Source of the DNA: Spirogloea muscicola
Taxonomy: Eukaryota; Streptophyta; Zygnematophyceae; Spirogloeales; Spirogloeaceae
Assembly (NCBI GenBank): GCA_009602725.1
Contig: WELB01000113.1
Coordinates: forward strand, 209,015-246,529
Reading direction: 5' to 3'
Length of the DNA stretch: 37,515 nucleotides
The translations under genes and the position numbers were made by a program. Numbering within the stretch: position 1 is the first letter of the stretch; each line of letters starts with the position of its first letter. The notes under the pieces are model-generated. The model was given only the letters and a program-made list of their open reading frames with translations, had not been told where the DNA came from and searched no databases. Shown piece by piece: positions 23,807 to 36,489 of this stretch.

Positions 23807-24180
23807 TGCAATCTGGGCTTGATCCCCACTCTATCCAACAGGTGATGACAGGGCATAATGCACAATGGTCCGAAAAATTTTCAACATGTACAGCACCTTT
23901 CTTTCAAATACTCAGCTGGAAGATAATGCAAGCATTGTATGACCATCCCATATTCAATCAGCTGAAAGATAAACATCGTGGCAACACCACGCCCTACGAA
24001 TTGTCCCAATGTCTTAGCGGGTATATCAACAAATTCATTTCAGATTCTTTCAAATACCTGGCTATGAGCTAATTTGGGCACTTGTGTGATGTTCCCTGTC
24101 ATGGTCTCAATAAGACTATCAGTACGGCTAAACTACCGCTAGCAAGCAAGGTAACAATGTCCCATTCCACGTCACGCGGT

Positions 24181-27100
24181 TTATTTGACTAACTGATCGT
24201 CTTGCATCCCACCTCGAAGGACAGGTTTGTACACCTGCAAAAGCTTATCTTCAGGAAGGAGTGGGCTGACGTCGTGACATTCCGGATGCAAGTGTAGCCG
24301 TGCGAGGTGCTTACAATCATATGGCAAAGCAAACAGGCATGGTTCTTGATCTGACAAAGTTGAAGCAGGACATGAATGATAACGGCATACAAAGACGTTA
24401 CCTGTCCTGACCGTGCAGGTAGTTTGACTGTCACAATATGAGGTCTGTCGGCCACTCTGCAGATTGTCAATCCAGGTCAAAGATTTTGAGGTCAACATCT
24501 CCAGTCAGCTAGAATAGGTGACTGCCACTTGCAGCAAGCCTATAAGACCAGAAGCACATTCCTGCTATGTACTGCTCGAAGTCAGACTGATGCAACACCT
24601 CCCCATTCAACAAGAGTCAAGATCAATGCAGGAATGCAACAAATCAATATGTGGCAACATACCTGGTCAATTGAGTCGCTACAGGACCTTGTGCAGTAAG
24701 TCTTCCAAGGCCTCCATAGACTGGTGAGTCCGTGTCCAGAATCAACTGGACATAGCATGTAGAACATAGCATGTAGGCTTTGTCAAATTCTCAGGAGGGC
24801 AAAAGCAGAGGTCAGTAGCAACCACGTTAGTGGAACTTCCACCTGGCAGATCCAACACATTTGGGAATAGACAGCTGAAGGCAGCTCCAACAATTCTTCA
24901 AACCAGATCCTGCATGGTGGAGGGTCATGTGGAAGTACCTCATACACCCCTCCCTTGGCAATCCTTATACGATATTCCTCATACGATTGAGAGGGATGGA
25001 AATTGAAGACAAAAAGCATCTTCCCACACATGTAAGCAATGACCTGAATAGGATAGGCTGTTAGCTATGTGCGGAAGGACGTGCACGGACAATTGACAGG
25101 TAGTCCAAATGCTTCTGCAACACAAGCATCTGCCAGGCTTAAACCTGCAGTCACCTTGAACTCATTGTTGACGTGGGATATCTCAGGCGTACCCCCTGTC
25201 AGTAGACCATTTTCTTCCTCGCAGAGCATCAAAGCCTGCCAGTCCGCAAACTATAAGATGCTGTACTAGAACGACAGTATTGAAATTGGTGTCCACAGAT
25301 TGCAGGGCACGAATGCACGAATGGCAGATATCGTACACATCATGCAAAGTGCAACATTACTGAAGCATTGAGCAAGCCCACCTTGTCAAAGAGAGATAGC
25401 CCCTTGTAGGGCTTGCTCGGCGAGTCTAGTAATGACCATTGACGACAAGCAAGTCTGTACGAGTATCTGTTTCCAGATTTAGGAAAGTCCACCCTCTGGC
25501 AAGCAATCAACCACCACGTTTGACATTCAGTACATGCAGCCAGCCGCCTTCAAAGTCTCCCAAGAGCTTCTCAATCTGCTAACCACTTCGTGTGCTTATG
25601 AGTGTATGCGACCTGACTGCTTCTTGTGAGACTGAAGATGCAAGCATGCCTTCTAAGAACCTGAGGGCAACTGATAGTAGGCTATAAGCTGGTGTGACAA
25701 TATGTGTTAGGCTTGCAGCCATCACTGAAAAGGACAAGGAAAAGTACCTCTGGGTGCCCAAATTCGTTGCCCATGAAGTTGAGATATGCATCGCCTCCCA
25801 GGCTCAATGTGATCATGCGGATAATCTGCACATCCTATGCAAAGGATGACGTGAATGTCAAATAGCTCGTGGAAACTGCCTGCTTGCGAGCACGTGGGTC
25901 TAGGGTGAAGAGCGGCAGACAAGCTAAATAGCATTTGTGCAGAGAAGCTTGGTCAACTTGTAATTGTACCTTGTGCACCCCTAGAATTTCTACGAGATGG
26001 GTAGGCGAGTCACCATCGGAGCCAATCTCAGGCTCCTGGCTCATAAGAAGCTGAATGATTGGTAGTTGACCATTGATAGACTGCAATACATCAGTCACAC
26101 TATCAGAAACTTGAATGCATAAGACATTGACTCAGCTTGTGATGCATGTTTATGCTCTTTCAAGGGAGCTTCACCACAGCTTGACCACTTGGATCTATCT
26201 GATCTATGCTAACCACCGGATGAAAAGCTACAAATATATCATGCTGTTAGCAAGATCATTATTGTGTGATACTGCATAGATCCACATACCAGGACTCACT
26301 TCCACGGCAGAAGCACATGCAAATGCACAGCTAGTCAAGTGCTGATCTAACCCTGCATTACCTGCGAGAAATCTTCTGCACTTGCAAGAATGTCACTGGT
26401 CCCTCTCCTTGCAACCAATGCCTCAACAATCTAGAGAGACAAGGAGATGATGCAGATATAAGGTCCGAAATAGAGGCAATGACTGCGTCAAAGAGCAGCT
26501 ACTATGGGCATGGTACTAAGGATTCGCATGACAACTTGTCAGAGGCAGAAAAGTACATGCAGACTATGTGCACAACAACTTGACTATACAACAATGTCTG
26601 CCAACATGTCAGCAAGAAGAATATAACAAGCAAAGGGCAAAGAGCAGAATGTGGCGTGAACATCTGCCACGTACTTCCTGCATGTTCCAATTGATGATAG
26701 GCACAGAAGAGATGAGCTGCGCCCAGAAGTTGCTTGGTGAAGACACAAAATCAAAGCCCAGGCCTCCTTGAGACACTGGCTCGCACAAGCCTGGATAAAA
26801 AGTGCTCTGTCCCAGTCCCAAGCGTGCATATGCCTTCATCAAGATAGTGCATATAAATACATAGGGAAGTATCCAGCGTGGGTCTGCCACACGAGCTATC
26901 GCTGAATGTGAGAGTAAGCGAATCTGTGTGATATAACGCACCAATGCAATGGTTGTTGGAGTGTGGACTCACATCATCTGCAATAGTAACAATGTCAGGG
27001 CGGAGGCTGTGTAGCATCTCATTGGCCAATATCAGGTAGTTGATCGCGTTGTTGTCCACAGCATTGTCAAAGTATCTGCAAGAAATGCGTAGGAGATGTT

Positions 27101-30100
27101 CACATAGCAGCCCCATGTGTACTATAATTGCATGAAACACCTCAAGAATCTCAGCATAGCACAATCGTTGATGTCGTCTTGCAATCTAAATTGCTATTAG
27201 AGATTGCCTGAACTACAACTTTTAACCTCATGCTTCAAAGATTCATGAGTGCGCACCCGGCTACTCCAGATGGAGAGCTCATAGTGCCATTGTGCGAGTA
27301 TATCATGGATGGAACAGAAAAGAAGCGAAAGCCATCGATTCGGTACTCCTCAACCCACCTGAAAGAAGCACTAGTCAACTGAGCCTCCCTCATGTGTGCA
27401 ATAATTTATGATGTGTCAGGTATGTGCTGCACAAGTTTGTACTAAAGCCTACAATATAGTCAATTATGTGATGTGATGTGGCATACTTGTACAAATTGCT
27501 GACATACAGCACCTCACTCTTCAGATTCAAGCCAAAGACTCACCATGAAAGGTTTGAGATGAGGAACCTCAAGACCGTGTAGTCGGCAAAATTGAATATT
27601 CGGGTGCCTGTATTTCTATGGAAGCCCCGTTTACCTGAAGCAATCATGGCAATGCAGGAACACATCTAAGCAGAATGATGGTGGTAAGATGGCGTCTGAG
27701 TATCAAAATCATGTGAGGCTCCAGATCATTTGCATCACCAGTCTTTGCCTCTTCGTACAGGCTACCTCTGTGCTATTGTGCAATGACCTCAGGAGACGTA
27801 CTTTAATCAGGACTGGGAGAAGCTCTATCATCAAGTGAAATCTCAAGCAACCATATACGCCATCGCTGCAGTATGCAAGCAGTGTCCTCATCCTGCAAAC
27901 AATGCAGACTAATGTCCCTTTACAAAGCAGTCACGCACCTGAGTAGAAGAATGAATCGGACTTGCCATCAAAGAGGGACAAACCATGGCCTTCAGAAGCG
28001 GCTGCGTAAGAGTGGACTATCTCCAGCATGACTCTCAGTCCAAGGCCTGCATCATTACGTGGAGGTGCCAAGTTGCTAAGTAACACATGGATGCAAGAAG
28101 GAAGCACTGGAGGAGAAAGTGATTTTCAATTAAGCACACACAAGCTTGCTCTCAGCATAGAATCCTTACCATGGGCTGTATCAACCAAATCCTTGAAGTC
28201 ATCCGGAGTTCCAAGCCGACTGCTGACTGCGAAGTAATTTGTCACCTGTAAACATGAAGAAGAAAAAGTCAACGTATGGAATGAGGGTGGTGATGACGCA
28301 GTTATGACAACCATAATGATGATGATGATGATGACTCCTCTTCCCGCTCTTACAGACGTCAACCCCTCAGCAATAGGAAAGGCATACCAACAGACTACCT
28401 ACATTTCTGGTCAGCCGACCCATATTACGAGGACATTGATTTTACTCTGACACCAAGGGAACACACGTCCAATACATGTTAATGTGTTCATGTGGCCAAG
28501 CTACATCACCTTCCGACCCATGGAAGAGTACTCTGCATGCTCGGGCACTCCTATGAGCAAGACCGTGTTGTATCCCATACTTCTTATCCTGGGCAGGACC
28601 TGTCACACGTAACTCGAAGAATGAACTGTGACACAACACAGTATGATGGCCAATGGAAAAGTGGAGCAAAGCTCTAGCCGCATCTTAGACAGGTGTCGAG
28701 AGCACTGTGTCGGGTCATCTATGAAACAGCTTTAGGCTTAGACAGTAATAGTAGCTGGCAGTACATGGAGAGCAGGTAATGACAGATGTGTGAGAGCCTG
28801 TCAGGTGGACAGATTGCACAGATCTGTACCTGTTGCTTGAAATCTTTGAATGTGGCTACCTTGGGGTCTTCTCCACTGATGCCAACATGGCATTCATAGA
28901 TGCGACTAGCTCTGGGCTTTGGAGGGCTGGGGTGAGACCACCTGTGCCGTTCCCTTGGTGGAGGAGACCACAGTGCAGCGTGCCAATTGCCACTTCCATC
29001 ATTATCTAACAAGACAAGGCCAGAATATATACGATTTAGTAGCTCTTACGTCATACACAGATGGGTATCTAGGTGTGATTCTGATTACTCTGCCTGTGAA
29101 AGCACATTGGCATGATCGGCAATCTAAGGAAGAACCTCCTCCTTTTCTAGCAATGAGCAAATGCCAACATGACGTCAGAAGCCAGCACATTGTTGGTCGG
29201 CATCAAAAGAGATTCAGTGTCGAACAGATCTATCAGATATGACGCTCTCCAGGGTCCCAAGAAATTACAGAGTACTGGAAGTGCTTACCAGGCCGAACAT
29301 AGGTTGCGCAGGATGGAACTCGCTCAAGGGTCCCTTCGGCTGTCTTGAGGCTGACGCGAAATTTGTCTCGGTGGTCTATAAGAGGCCTGTACTTCTCGAT
29401 CCAGGCAAGCCAACCCCTTCGTTCTTGCAACCAATACGGCCATGGCGGCTTCTTCCTCAGAACCTTGGCTTTCCAAGCTGGATCATCCACAAAGCCTTTT
29501 CTCTGCTTTGCATCATCACCTTCGTCAGGCTCCATGAGAATGGGCGGCAGTCTGCCACCTGGCCTGTTGTGGCCTTCAGCCTCACCAGAGCCACTGCAGG
29601 AAGGAAGCTCTGAAGAAAGCCTCTTGGACCTTAGCACCCTTTCCCAGGTCTCTTCATCGGTATCGTCATCAAGATCCCCATCATCGGCTGACGGCATATA
29701 GTCAAACTCCTCTCCTTCCCATGGGTGAAGGAACGTGTCCTCTCCAGGCTCCCAGTATTCCTCCTCCGCCTGCTCTCAAGGACCACCACCTTTACTTCCA
29801 TATAGCAAGCTGCGGCGACGACCTGCCGTGATCCTCGCCCAGTAGCGGCCATGTAAGACTCCTTACAATACAGGTTCACTCACTAGTATCAAGTTTGCAA
29901 ACAAGTCAAGTAGACGTGGATGTAATGTAATAACCAGCATACACATTGGAATGTTATTCAACACCTGTTCATATTTAGCATCAAAGTCCATGTCATTGTC
30001 TCCTAAGTCCTTGTCCTCGTCGTAGGTGTACTCCTGGTAATCACTGTCCGCTGCTTGACCCTCTCGTAGCTCATCTTCTAAGAAAACTCGACTGATGCCA

Positions 30101-31634
30101 AAATCGTCTTTTCCGCGGTACCCCCAAGGTGAAACATTTGCTTTCGTGTCCCAGCTGTTGAAGTCCCCTATCAGAGAGCAGGAGCTTGCACCTGCATACT
30201 GCCTGAAATCAGAATGGCCAGGTAGAAGTATAAACCTACAGGTGCACAGAGGCATCTCCTACATCCTGATAGCTCACATCTAGACCTGGAGCAAAAGCAA
30301 GACAACTTCCAGTAGCAACTAAAGAGTACTGCTCGAAAGCGGAAATCGTAGCTTGGGCAACGAAGGCTGTGTGCAAAGCCATATCCTCAATGGCTGACGC
30401 CTCAAGTGACCAGGAGGAGGAGTCTGGGCTATGTGCAAGCCGTTTCCTTTACAGAAGCTAAATATCCAATTATCAAGCTTGAAGAGGAGCATGTGTTTCA
30501 GAAGCTTGTGTCACTTGACCACATCTCATAAGACCCTGCCTGTACGTCAAGATTGTGCTAAGAGCTTGGCCTCCTTGCCTGGGGCCCATTCAAAGAACTC
30601 CAAGGCGTGGCGGGGGTGCTTGTGGAGGCCTAGTACCTTGTACCTGAGCATGCCAAGGTCAAGGCAAGTACTCCTGAGCTTCACAAAAGCCTCAATGGCA
30701 CAAGTATCCGTCATAAGCGTGATAACAACAGCAAGGCCCACCCCTCTTCAAGGCAGTGGTAGAAGTTGCTCTTGGCATTGCCAAAGGATAGAGTGCAGCA
30801 AACTCTTATCAACACCCGGTTGCAGCGCAGGCTCTCCAGAGAAGCTGGCTCTCTTCTGTTACTGCGACTGCGTATGCATGCCTCCATAAATTTAATAACT
30901 GCCATCTTTGGTCACAAATTCGAATCTACAAACGTTGGAGGCTTGGGTGAGCAACCACGCACGCAGTGGCAAAGTCCAGCAGACTGGAGTCAACCGTCTG
31001 GATGGTCTCCCGGAGGTCCTTGAGGGCCTTGTACCTGCGCAGCTGACAGTTTCGTCACGACAAGCTGTACAGAACCGTGTGAAGAACCTCAATGGCCGGT
31101 AGCGGAGGCTGCCGGGCGCACGACTTGTCACGACGAGTTGCAGTCTGATTAGCAAGGCCTCTGCCAAATGTCAGTCAGCAGCTCATCTACTGCACCCTAT
31201 ATCCTAAATGTAACCCTATACTGCTAACTCCAAACTCTGAACCCTAAATCCTCATACTTCACCCCCTAAATCCTAAGCCCCAGCTTCTCGCTCCTCATCA
31301 GTCGTGACGCCCACCTTTCGCGGAGGTTCTGAGCGAAGGGCTTCAGCTCAGGGTTGGTCCTGGTGATGCCAATTGGGTCGATCTTCTCTTGCGGCTTCCT
31401 CGCCTTGCCTGCTGCCCTGCCAGCTGCGCCATCTGCGTCTCCTCCGGCCCTCGGCGGCCCTGGCGCAGGCTTGCAGCACCTGATCGTCTGTAGACGACGT
31501 CGCCGTGCTCCGAGGAGCTCGTTGGGCCTCGAGCGGCGGGCAGCGGCCACGGCTGGCAGGCGGCAAGTGGCGGCGCGGGTCTCCGATAGGGAGGAAGCTG
31601 CGGCAGCCGCCGCCGCCGCCGTCGCCGCCGCCAT
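24181..31634 (-). CDS. 1,4-alpha-glucan branching enzyme 3-like GH13 protein, 23 exons
   Basis: Exons (high to low): 31634-31315, 31034-30963, 30643-30579, 30191-29965, 29769-29289, 29005-28830, 28599-28510, 28245-28170, 28046-27939, 27634-27544, 27358-27257, 27185-27141, 27075-26973, 26806-26675, 26430-26362, 26080-25970, 25825-25748, 25495-25382, 25235-25155, 25043-24939, 24745-24688, 24454-24402, 24234-24181. They encode about 936 aa, all in phase. The order is an Ala-rich transit-like N-terminus (MAAATAAAA), a CBM48-like segment ([15 protein letters not shown]), a GH13 barrel ([41 protein letters not shown]) and an all-beta C-terminus ([15 protein letters not shown]). Plant branching enzyme 3 shares this layout, including [17 protein letters not shown]. 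Catalytic positions deviate: [15 protein letters not shown] and TIADD, where classic enzymes have D, D (nucleophile) and E (acid/base). Enzyme activity is therefore doubtful. The product is expected in the plastid and tied to starch. Confidence 0.93.
28310..28336. repeat. (GAT)n trinucleotide microsatellite
   Basis: A short run of GAT/ATG triplets in the intron between exons 7 and 8 of the branching-enzyme gene. Confidence 0.8.
31193..31281. repeat. Degenerate telomere-like repeat (CCCTAAA type) in intron 1
   Basis: Perfect CCCTAAA occurs at about 31242-31248 and 31263-31269, among variants such as TCCTAAA, ACCCTATA and ACCCTATAT. On the gene's sense strand this reads as imperfect TTTAGGG. 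It lies wholly inside the first intron of the branching-enzyme gene. Confidence 0.7.
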
Positions 31635-31744
31635 CTCAGAGTGGGGGCGGCCAGCAGCTGCAACAGCTGTCACATTCGTGCCTCTGTATTACCATAAACA
31701 ACAGCCCCTCTCGCCTGCGTGGTGTTACCATCAGGCCGAGCTTG

Positions 31745-33640
31745 ACGAATTAGATGGAAGAAAGAAAAGCTTCGTCCCTGGAAATAGCAAGCGCGGCCAC
31801 ATTGACTGGTGGCTGGGAGAGGCCAGCCCAAAAGGGAAGCAAAAAGAAGAAAGCGCGGCCAGATTGCCCAAAGGAATGGACAAGGTCTGAAGGAGCCGGG
31901 GCGATGGCTGCGAAAGGCCAAAAAGGAAAGAGACAAGGCTCGAAGGGCCCGGAAAGCACACAACTACGCAAATGGCTACAGGAAAAGCCTTAGCCGAGTA
32001 CAAGCACAAATTTAAGAACACCCACAGATGCATATCACCTGCTGCTAAGCCGACCCGCACATCAACCACGGGTCAGACGGGGAATTCTGTGAGACGCTCA
32101 GCCAGCAAAGCCCGTCATGAGTCTTTGCAATTGCATGCAAACAGGAGAGGCACTACAAGGAGCACCCCCAACATGCCTGCGCTATGGATATCTATGGCGC
32201 CTACGGTCAGGATTGTCCTCCCTCCTCCAGCAGTTAGCCCAGCTGGTTGACATGCGTCGACGTCGTTGGGGGAGCAGCTTGGGGCATAATAGCATTTTGC
32301 AGGCGTCGTTGCACACTCCAGGATGCAGCTTTTGCTACATTTGCAGCACTCCCAAGCTTTGGCTGTCCATCAGCGTGTTGGGCGCGCACTAAGCCAAGCC
32401 ACTGGCTTCCGTGCTCCGGCTCCCCAAGTTAAACTGTCAGATCTATGTGCGCTCACTCGTGGGTTTTATACTGTACCTTCAGCAGGCTTGCGCACAGTCA
32501 CCTTAGCACCCACAGCATAGGGCTTCGCTTTGTGTGGCATCCTTGCACTAGATTTTGCTTGACCAGTGTATGTTGGCGTCCACTTGATTTCATCTGCAAG
32601 GCACGCCTTTACTCTTTGGAGAAGCGCTGTGCAGGCAGGGTGCACGCTTATTCTTTCATCAACAACGGCAGCTGCTGGACTCCTTAAGAGGGCGTCTCTT
32701 CTCGAGAAGGAGCCAGCTCTGACTCGGCTACCACCTACACCTCTTTCGAAATCTGGGCTGACCTGTCACACAGCCACCACCTCTTCTTTTCAAGGGTCTT
32801 CTTGCCAGTCTTTCTCAATGCTTGCTCACACGTCTGGTTTCCGGATCGCTCCTCTAATCGTTCCAGTTGGATCAGAAGCCCTTCGCCCTCTTTTGCATAA
32901 ACAGTGTACTGGCTCGGCTTTCCGGCTGATGTGCACCGCCCGCCTGTTCTCTCTCAGCCTCCTCGCTGCACTCGGCTCGCTTCACAGCCGCCCCAGATTC
33001 AGCACTCCATTCACAGCCTTTCATGCGAGCCGAGCGTGGTGTAGGCATTTCGTCTATTGGTGAGTGGCTCTTGTTCAGAAGTGAATTGCAACAAAATAAG
33101 CTGTGGATGTGAAAAAGGGGCTCTTCCAAAGGGGACGAGGGCCGTGAAAAGCCAGCCCAAAAAAGTAGCGACAGGGTTCAAAGGGGTGTGAAAGGCCACC
33201 CGCGAAAAGACTGGACGAATTTGGAGGGGGCGGAAAACAACAGCTCTTCAATTAATGCAGTGGCTGGGAAAGAAGAAGTGCTCGCCCATAGAGAAGAGGG
33301 GCTGGCAAAGCCAGCCCAAAAAGAATGGACAAGGTCCAAAGTGCCGAGCCGGCTGGGAAAGAGAGAAAGCGCGCGGTGCGCATGACATTGAAGAGAGGCC
33401 AATTCAAGCCTTACAAAAGTCCTGATAACGGGGAAATGAGCTGGCTAAGGGGGGCACTAATATTCTCAAGTGAACACATACAGATCTGAACAACTAAGCT
33501 GAGGAGCCAGACCACCACCACCACGGAAGCCATTAGCCTGGCCTAATGCACACCCAGCACGCTGGTGAATCGCGGGTGCCTGGGAGCGCTGCAGACTCAA
33601 TGACAGCCGCATTCTACAGAAAAGGAACTCAGAGCTTGTC
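31745..33640. repeat. Composite repeat element B with long inverted ends
   Basis: It begins with palindromic units (31790-31920). Segment 32150-32620 aligns with 12696-13170: shared anchors include TGCGCTATGGAT, CAGCTGGTTGAC, GGGGGAGCAGCTTGGG, ACTCCCAAGC and TGTGCGCTCACT. An inverted copy lies at 33355-33620 (GCGCGCGGTGCGCATGACAT; CACGGAAGCCATTAGCCTGG; GACAGCCGCATTCTAC). Palindromic units sit between the ends at 33134, 33180 and 33298. The left edge is only about 110 bp upstream of the branching-enzyme start codon. No transposase is visible. Boundaries are approximate. Confidence 0.65.
31809..32015 (+). other. Lys/Arg-rich open frame inside the repeat
   Basis: A 68-codon frame within element B encodes a very basic helical-looking sequence (WLRKAKKERDKARRARKA). 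A related peptide (ERWLCRPQPRRRDKACERAQ) is readable in the element A array at 13573-13640. This suggests the units once coded for, or derive from, a basic repeat protein. There is no evidence that it is expressed. Confidence 0.3.
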
Positions 33641-33644
33641 CCAA

Positions 33645-35200
33645 AAGGAGAGAAGGCGCGTCTTGCATAAGAAGTGAAAGGGTAGCCAAATCAACTAACT
33701 GTTCAGGCACAAGCTAGTGCATAAAGTGGGGCTCCATAAAGAAGAAAGTGCTCGCCCATTGAGAATAGGGGCTGGAACAACCAGCCCGAAAAAGAATGAA
33801 CAGAGTACGAGAAGGGGGCCAGGGGAAGCGCTAAGTAACAGAAACAAAGCTGCTACGAGACACTCAGTAACCCCTGCTAAGCAGCCGCAGATCAGAGATG
33901 CTGGGCTCCTGGAAGTGGGTCCCCTGGCCAGAGCCAGAGGCAGCAGCGAGGGCTCTGCCGGCACGAAGGTGCAGCGCCCGGGCCATGGACCTCTGCAGCG
34001 AGACGGCCAGGCGCATTCGATACACTTGCGCCAGCGACCCGGCTGCAGGGAAGTCAACCGGCTCCCCATGGAAGCGCCGGGCGATGGTGTGGCGGGCGAG
34101 CTGGGTGAGCAGCTCGAGCCACCGAGCGCCCAGCGCCCCATGTGTGTCGATGGCCAACGGGAAGTGAAGCCCAACTCTAAGGTGGATAGCATATCAGTGT
34201 GATATTAGCACCCACAGCTGAGCACATACAAGTCCGGGCTATCTTGGGGAGCCGGAGCGCCGCCACGGAAGCCGGTGGCCTGACTTTAGAGCTTGCCCGG
34301 CGAGCTGAATAATAGCCAGAGCTTGGGAGCCCTGCAAAGTAAGCGACAGCCGCATTCTGTAACATCAACTACTTATCTGCGGAATGCTAGAGGGCGGTGG
34401 CTGTGACAGGCCAGCCCAAAAATCTCGGACACTTGTCACGAGGCTTCGCAGCTCTGCAAGCGGCTGCCTGGGCGCTCGATCGTGCTGCTGAGCATTCCCG
34501 CAAGGAGCACGACCTGGCCACCGCAGACCGGCCCTTATTAGAAGAAAGCGCGGCCAGATAGACTGGTGGCTGGCCCTTAGAGGCGTCCCACGGTGGTGTG
34601 GTGAAGTTACCCCCACAGCGCCGACCCGCCGGGTTCAGAGGTGCCCATGGACCTTTGGTCGGCAGTGCCGTCGGCAAGGCACGCGCCTGACCCATGGTCC
34701 CGCACTTCTGGGGGGGCCCTGTGCGGACGCCACCCGATGGTGCCGGCACTGCAGACGTAAAACGCCCTCGTGCAACAGCACCTGCCTAACGTGGGCGCAG
34801 CCGTCACACTGGCCAGAAGGGCGCGCGCCATGCGCCATGCGCCTTGCGCTTCCACGAGGGCCACGGTAGATGGTTGGTGCCGTTGCAGCAGGGCTGCGAC
34901 GGGCCACCGGGGGGGTCCAGAGCCACGGGCGAGCATGCGCGGCAAGGGGGCCCAGACGCACGGTGAGCGTGGAGCCGTGGTGCGCGCGAGGTCTGCAACG
35001 CACTGTTTCTGCCAACCCCAAGTTAGCTTGTCGGATTTGTTTGTGCTCACCCGTGGTTACTGATGTCACCTTAGGCACCTTGGTTTCGGTTTCCGTATCA
35101 TGTAGCCCTGTTCAGTTTGCCCTAGACTCTGCCTGAACAATGTATCGGCTTGAATTGGCCCCCATTTCAATACATGCGCCCCACGCGCCTTCTCTCAACC
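33645..35200. repeat. Third repeat block with an internal insert (element C)
   Basis: Terminal-type sequence in reverse orientation (GAGAAGGCGCGTCTTGC, ACTGTTCAGGCACAAGCTAG) is at 33650-33720. The 291-bp duplicate (33741-34031) and its continuation to about 34200 follow. Then comes 34205-34365, which resembles 33480-33620 (GAGCC.GA/GCGCC, CCACGGAAGCC, GACAGCCGCATTCT). A palindromic unit is at 34394, and a forward terminal segment lies at about 35000-35200 (TGCTCACCCGTGGTTACTGA, TGCCTGAACAATGTATCGGC, CACGCGCCTTCTCTC). I could not assign 34600-34990, which is GC-rich. Confidence 0.6.
33741..34160 (-). pseudogene. Protein-like insert inside the repeat (possible captured gene fragment)
   Basis: A minus-strand frame runs through this segment with natural-looking protein sequence (ARWLELLTQLARHTIARRFH, then EPVDFPAAGSLAQVYRMRL). 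It has no start context, no recognised family and no continuation in flanking repeat DNA. The copy at 2160-2450 keeps only its last part. It could be a host exon fragment carried by the repeat, or a chance reading frame in GC-rich DNA. Confidence 0.3.
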
Positions 35201-36465
35201 CGCCATCACTTGGGGGGCGCAATTTGATCTCGAGGGCCCTATGCTTCGTCGCTACGCTTCCTCTGCGTTGGAAATGGCCGCTCCATTGTTTGCAAATTGC
35301 AACGGGTGGTCAGTGTAGACTAGAAATCAGGTGAACAAATAGAAATGCGCTAAACAATGATGCAAAACATCTCAGTGACACGAGTATGCATCCTTGTTCA
35401 CAATGGACTTGACCACATGCAAGACTGACCTAGCATGTGATTCCGTGCTCTTAAAGCAATTTCTTTCACAAGGAATTTCAGGATTGCTATGATTGCGAAG
35501 GATTTGTGAAATCCGGTGCAAGAAGTTGCACCCATGTGCCATTCATGGCATGTACAACCGACAAGACATGGTGAAATAGACGTGCCTGTAGACATGGGCG
35601 ATTTATGTCAAATACAGCAGAGAAGGACAAGTAACGTGTATGTTGCGATTAGTCACTCTTTCATACTGTAAAAAAGGATAACATCCTTCAAAAAAAGGGG
35701 AGACAATATCAAGTAAGAGTGTGACAGCTTGGCTTACTATCACTTCATCAAAGCCAAGCCGTTGACAAGCTCGCTACGATGTTGCAATAAATCAGGGCTG
35801 GCAAATTCCTAGTAAAGCCGGGGGGGTTCACCATATAGTGAACGTCACCCATACTTATGAGGACCATGGGGCTTTCACCTAGAAGGCGAAGGATGGACTC
35901 AACCTCACTCACTGCCAATCTGAGCCATGCCTATGATGCTCAACATGTAAGCTCAAAATTTAAGCTCCCCAGAAGTTGTCTCCCAAGGACTGGGGTAATG
36001 TTTTTCACAATTGAAACGGTTGTGGGAGATGGCTACATTTATAGAGGAGTAAGAAGTTGGCCATTGAAGAGGAGATACCAAAATGGGCATGGTAACCTCA
36101 GCTTGACGATTTGAATGCTTGATGTCAATGCCTGCCTCTTTTGACGCCCCTCCTTGTCCTCCTCAAAGAGTGTCTGACTGCTTGATTTACCGCTGCATGC
36201 ATTCTGCAGCGGTTCCTTTTGCAGCGTTTCTTTACATGATGATGGTCCTCAATAGGAGGAACTCCTCTTGATCAATCCATGGAAGTTCTCAGAGTCTGCA
36301 GAGTAACGCGTATGGTCGAGGCACATTAGTCAGCCATTACGTCTTCCACGCGACTGATATACTTTGTACTACAGCTTCACGAAATAGGCAAGCATCACAA
36401 ATCAGTAGCAGGTCAGGGCAAGTACATGAGATGCTAAGCAGTAAGCCAAACTGGACAAGGAGAGG
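35201..36465. other. Intergenic or 3' exons of the WW-domain gene, unresolved
   Basis: On the minus strand a possible exon opens after CTGCAG at 36203 and reads FEEDKEGRQKRQ to about 36125. A further one around 35910-35870 reads SEVESILRLLG. Either could continue the WW-domain gene. Neither is certain, and nothing else was recognised. Confidence 0.3.
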
Positions 36466-36489
36466 TCAGGTTGATGTCATGCCCATTAC

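Noticed and set aside
31193-31281. True chromosome end
   Set aside because: The repeats are imperfect, only about 90 bp long, and flanked by exons 1 and 2 of one gene.
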